From an uncultured Oscillospiraceae bacterium (GTDB lineage Bacteria; Bacillota; Clostridia; Oscillospirales; Acutalibacteraceae): a stretch of DNA of 7,359 nucleotides. Below are positions 6,584-7,359 of the stretch, one piece after another; the stretch's first letter is position 1, and every line of letters begins with the position of its first letter. Below the pieces are notes generated by a model that was not told the DNA's origin, searched no databases, and worked only from the letters and a program-made list of their open reading frames with translations. The translations under genes were made by a program, and so were the position numbers. Location: NCBI GenBank assembly GCA_958354085.1, contig CATWUX010000117.1:1-7359 (forward strand), given 5' to 3'.

Positions 6584-7258
6584 ATGACAACGATCTATCT
6601 GGTGCGCCATTGCGAGGCGTACGGCAATATCGCCCGTGTTTTTCAGGGGCATATCGACAGCGATATCAGCGACAACGGCGCGGTGCAGCTGCAGCGGCTG
6701 GCGGAGAGGTTTCGGGACATCCCGCTGGACGCGGTGTATTCCAGCCCGCTGCGCCGGGCGCGTAAAACGGCGGAGGCGATCAACACCTGTCATCACCTAC
6801 CGATCGCGCTGGATGACGATCTGATGGAGATCAACGGCGGCCGCTGGGAGGGGCAGCTGTGGGCCGAGCTGCCCGCTTTGTATCCCGAGGAAAGCGAACA
6901 TTGGGCGCACCGTCCGTGGATGTTCGCGCCGGCAGACGGTGAGCCGATGACAGCGGTATATGCGCGCATGGCGCGGGCTCTGACGTCCATCGCCGCGGCG
7001 CATCCCGCACAGACGGTGGCGGTCGCTTCGCACGGCTGTGCGATCCGCAACGCGCTGTGCTGGGCAAAGGGCTGGCCGATCGAACGGCTGGGCGAGGTCG
7101 CATGGTGCGATAACACGGCGGTTACGGTGCTGGAGCTGGACGAAAAACTGGCGCCGCGTGTGATATGCGAAAACGACAATTCGCATCTGGACAGTGAAGT
7201 ATCCACGCTGGAAAAGCAGAACTGGTGGAGGGATGACGCCGTCAGCCGGTTTGAATAG
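6584..7258 (+). CDS. Histidine phosphatase family protein (phosphoglycerate mutase-like)
   Basis: The 224-residue protein belongs to the histidine phosphatase (2H-phosphatase) superfamily, in which a His is transiently phosphorylated. The signature near the N-terminus is LVRHCEAYGN (6-15): Arg8 and the nucleophile His9 are kept, but the usual Gly of R-H-G is Cys10. The other pocket residues are Arg58 in SSPLRRARKTAE (53-64), Glu82 in MEINGGRWEG (81-90) and the second His, His150, in VASHGCAIRN (147-156). The C-terminal tail CENDNSHLDSEVSTL is polar. Size and features fit the CobC/GpmB-like phosphatases; the substrate cannot be read from sequence. The gene starts 4 nt after pyrD, with GGAGTGG at 6567-6573 as a weak, distant ribosome site, so it is probably cotranscribed with the pyr genes and translationally coupled. 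Two hairpins follow its stop. A phosphoglycerate mutase function is unlikely given the pocket style and context. Confidence 0.9.
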   Translation: MTTIYLVRHCEAYGNIARVFQGHIDSDISDNGAVQLQRLAERFRDIPLDAVYSSPLRRARKTAEAINTCHHLPIALDDDLMEINGGRWEGQLWAELPALYPEESEHWAHRPWMFAPADGEPMTAVYARMARALTSIAAAHPAQTVAVASHGCAIRNALCWAKGWPIERLGEVAWCDNTAVTVLELDEKLAPRVICENDNSHLDSEVSTLEKQNWWRDDAVSRFE

Positions 7259-7259
7259 C

Positions 7260-7286
7260 GACGAAAAATTCTTTGAATTTTTCGTC
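7260..7286 (+). terminator. Perfect 12-bp hairpin directly after the phosphatase stop codon
   Basis: GACGAAAAATTC (7260-7271) is exactly complementary to GAATTTTTCGTC (7275-7286) with loop TTT. It begins one base after the stop codon's last base. The T5 run lies inside the descending arm rather than after it, so it is not a classical terminator; because the repeat is a perfect palindrome it would fold equally from either strand. It probably protects or ends the pyr-phosphatase transcript, together with the structure downstream. Confidence 0.65.
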
Positions 7287-7294
7287 ATGAAAAA

Positions 7295-7350
7295 CCGCCT
7301 GTCGGGAGGAGCTCCCTCCTGTTGCCGGTGGGCGGCACCGACGCTTTTTT
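7295..7350 (+). terminator. GC-rich structured region ending in T6, probable terminator
   Basis: CCGCCTGTCGG (7295-7305) can pair with CCGGTGGGCGG (7325-7335) over 11 pairs, three of them adjacent G-U, with an inner GAGG/CCTC stem (7306-7309 with 7315-7318). Alternatively CGGTG (7326-7330) pairs with CACCG (7336-7340), which ends four bases before six T (7345-7350). A run of five A (7290-7294) precedes the region. The 3' T-tract is the best evidence for termination on the + strand. Confidence 0.6.
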
Positions 7351-7359
7351 CGATGGAAA

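Noticed and set aside
7290..7335. Terminator for a convergent gene on the minus strand, using the run of five A as its T-tract
   Set aside because: On the minus strand three G-U pairs of the stem become A-C mismatches, leaving a 5-bp and a 3-bp helix. It remains possible, but no minus-strand gene is visible in the window.
7353..7359. ATG at the very end of the window as a start of the next gene
   Set aside because: It follows the T6 run directly with no ribosome binding site, and only seven bases are visible.

Overview
The window is an ordinary-looking stretch of chromosome from a GC-rich, low-complexity-free Firmicute, most likely a gut Clostridia of the Oscillospiraceae/Ruminococcaceae type. 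The reasons are the DUF2156 protein next to a GNAT enzyme, a clostridial-type MltG with a Gln-Gly-Glu-Ala active-site motif, a pyrF-pyrK-pyrD order with a type 2 PyrF and a class 1B (PyrK-dependent) dihydroorotate dehydrogenase, and AAAGG/GGAGG ribosome binding sites combined with GC-rich codon use. The assignment is inferred from protein style and gene order, not from a search. All eight genes lie on the + strand. I see no mobile element, CRISPR array, tRNA or rRNA.

Left part (1-3879): the tail of a DUF2156 (phosphatidylglycerol lysyltransferase C-terminal-like) gene, a GNAT N-acetyltransferase, a DJ-1/PfpI family protein, a 5-formyltetrahydrofolate cyclo-ligase that overlaps the DJ-1 gene, and the membrane-anchored endolytic murein transglycosylase MltG with a long acidic, Ala-rich cytoplasmic extension. 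Gaps are short (28, 36 and 63 nt, and one 10-nt overlap), so these may be one transcription unit. A GC-rich hairpin with a weak T-tract follows mltG.

Middle and right part (3957-7258): a compact pyrimidine unit, pyrF (OMP decarboxylase), pyrK (electron transfer subunit) and pyrD (dihydroorotate dehydrogenase 1B), with pyrK and pyrD overlapping by ATGA. It is followed 4 nt later by a histidine phosphatase gene with an unusual Arg-His-Cys motif. PyrK and PyrD form the NAD-linked enzyme that makes orotate, and PyrF makes UMP from OMP. PyrE, which connects the two steps, is not in the window.

End (7259-7359): no gene, but dense RNA structure. There is a perfect 12-bp hairpin directly after the phosphatase stop codon, then a GC-rich stretch that can fold in two mutually exclusive ways before a run of six T. 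This is most simply a double terminator, and it is also the least explained part of the window. I found no convincing new biological system. The best second looks are the 3' structured tail, the MltG extension and the phosphatase attached to the pyr genes.
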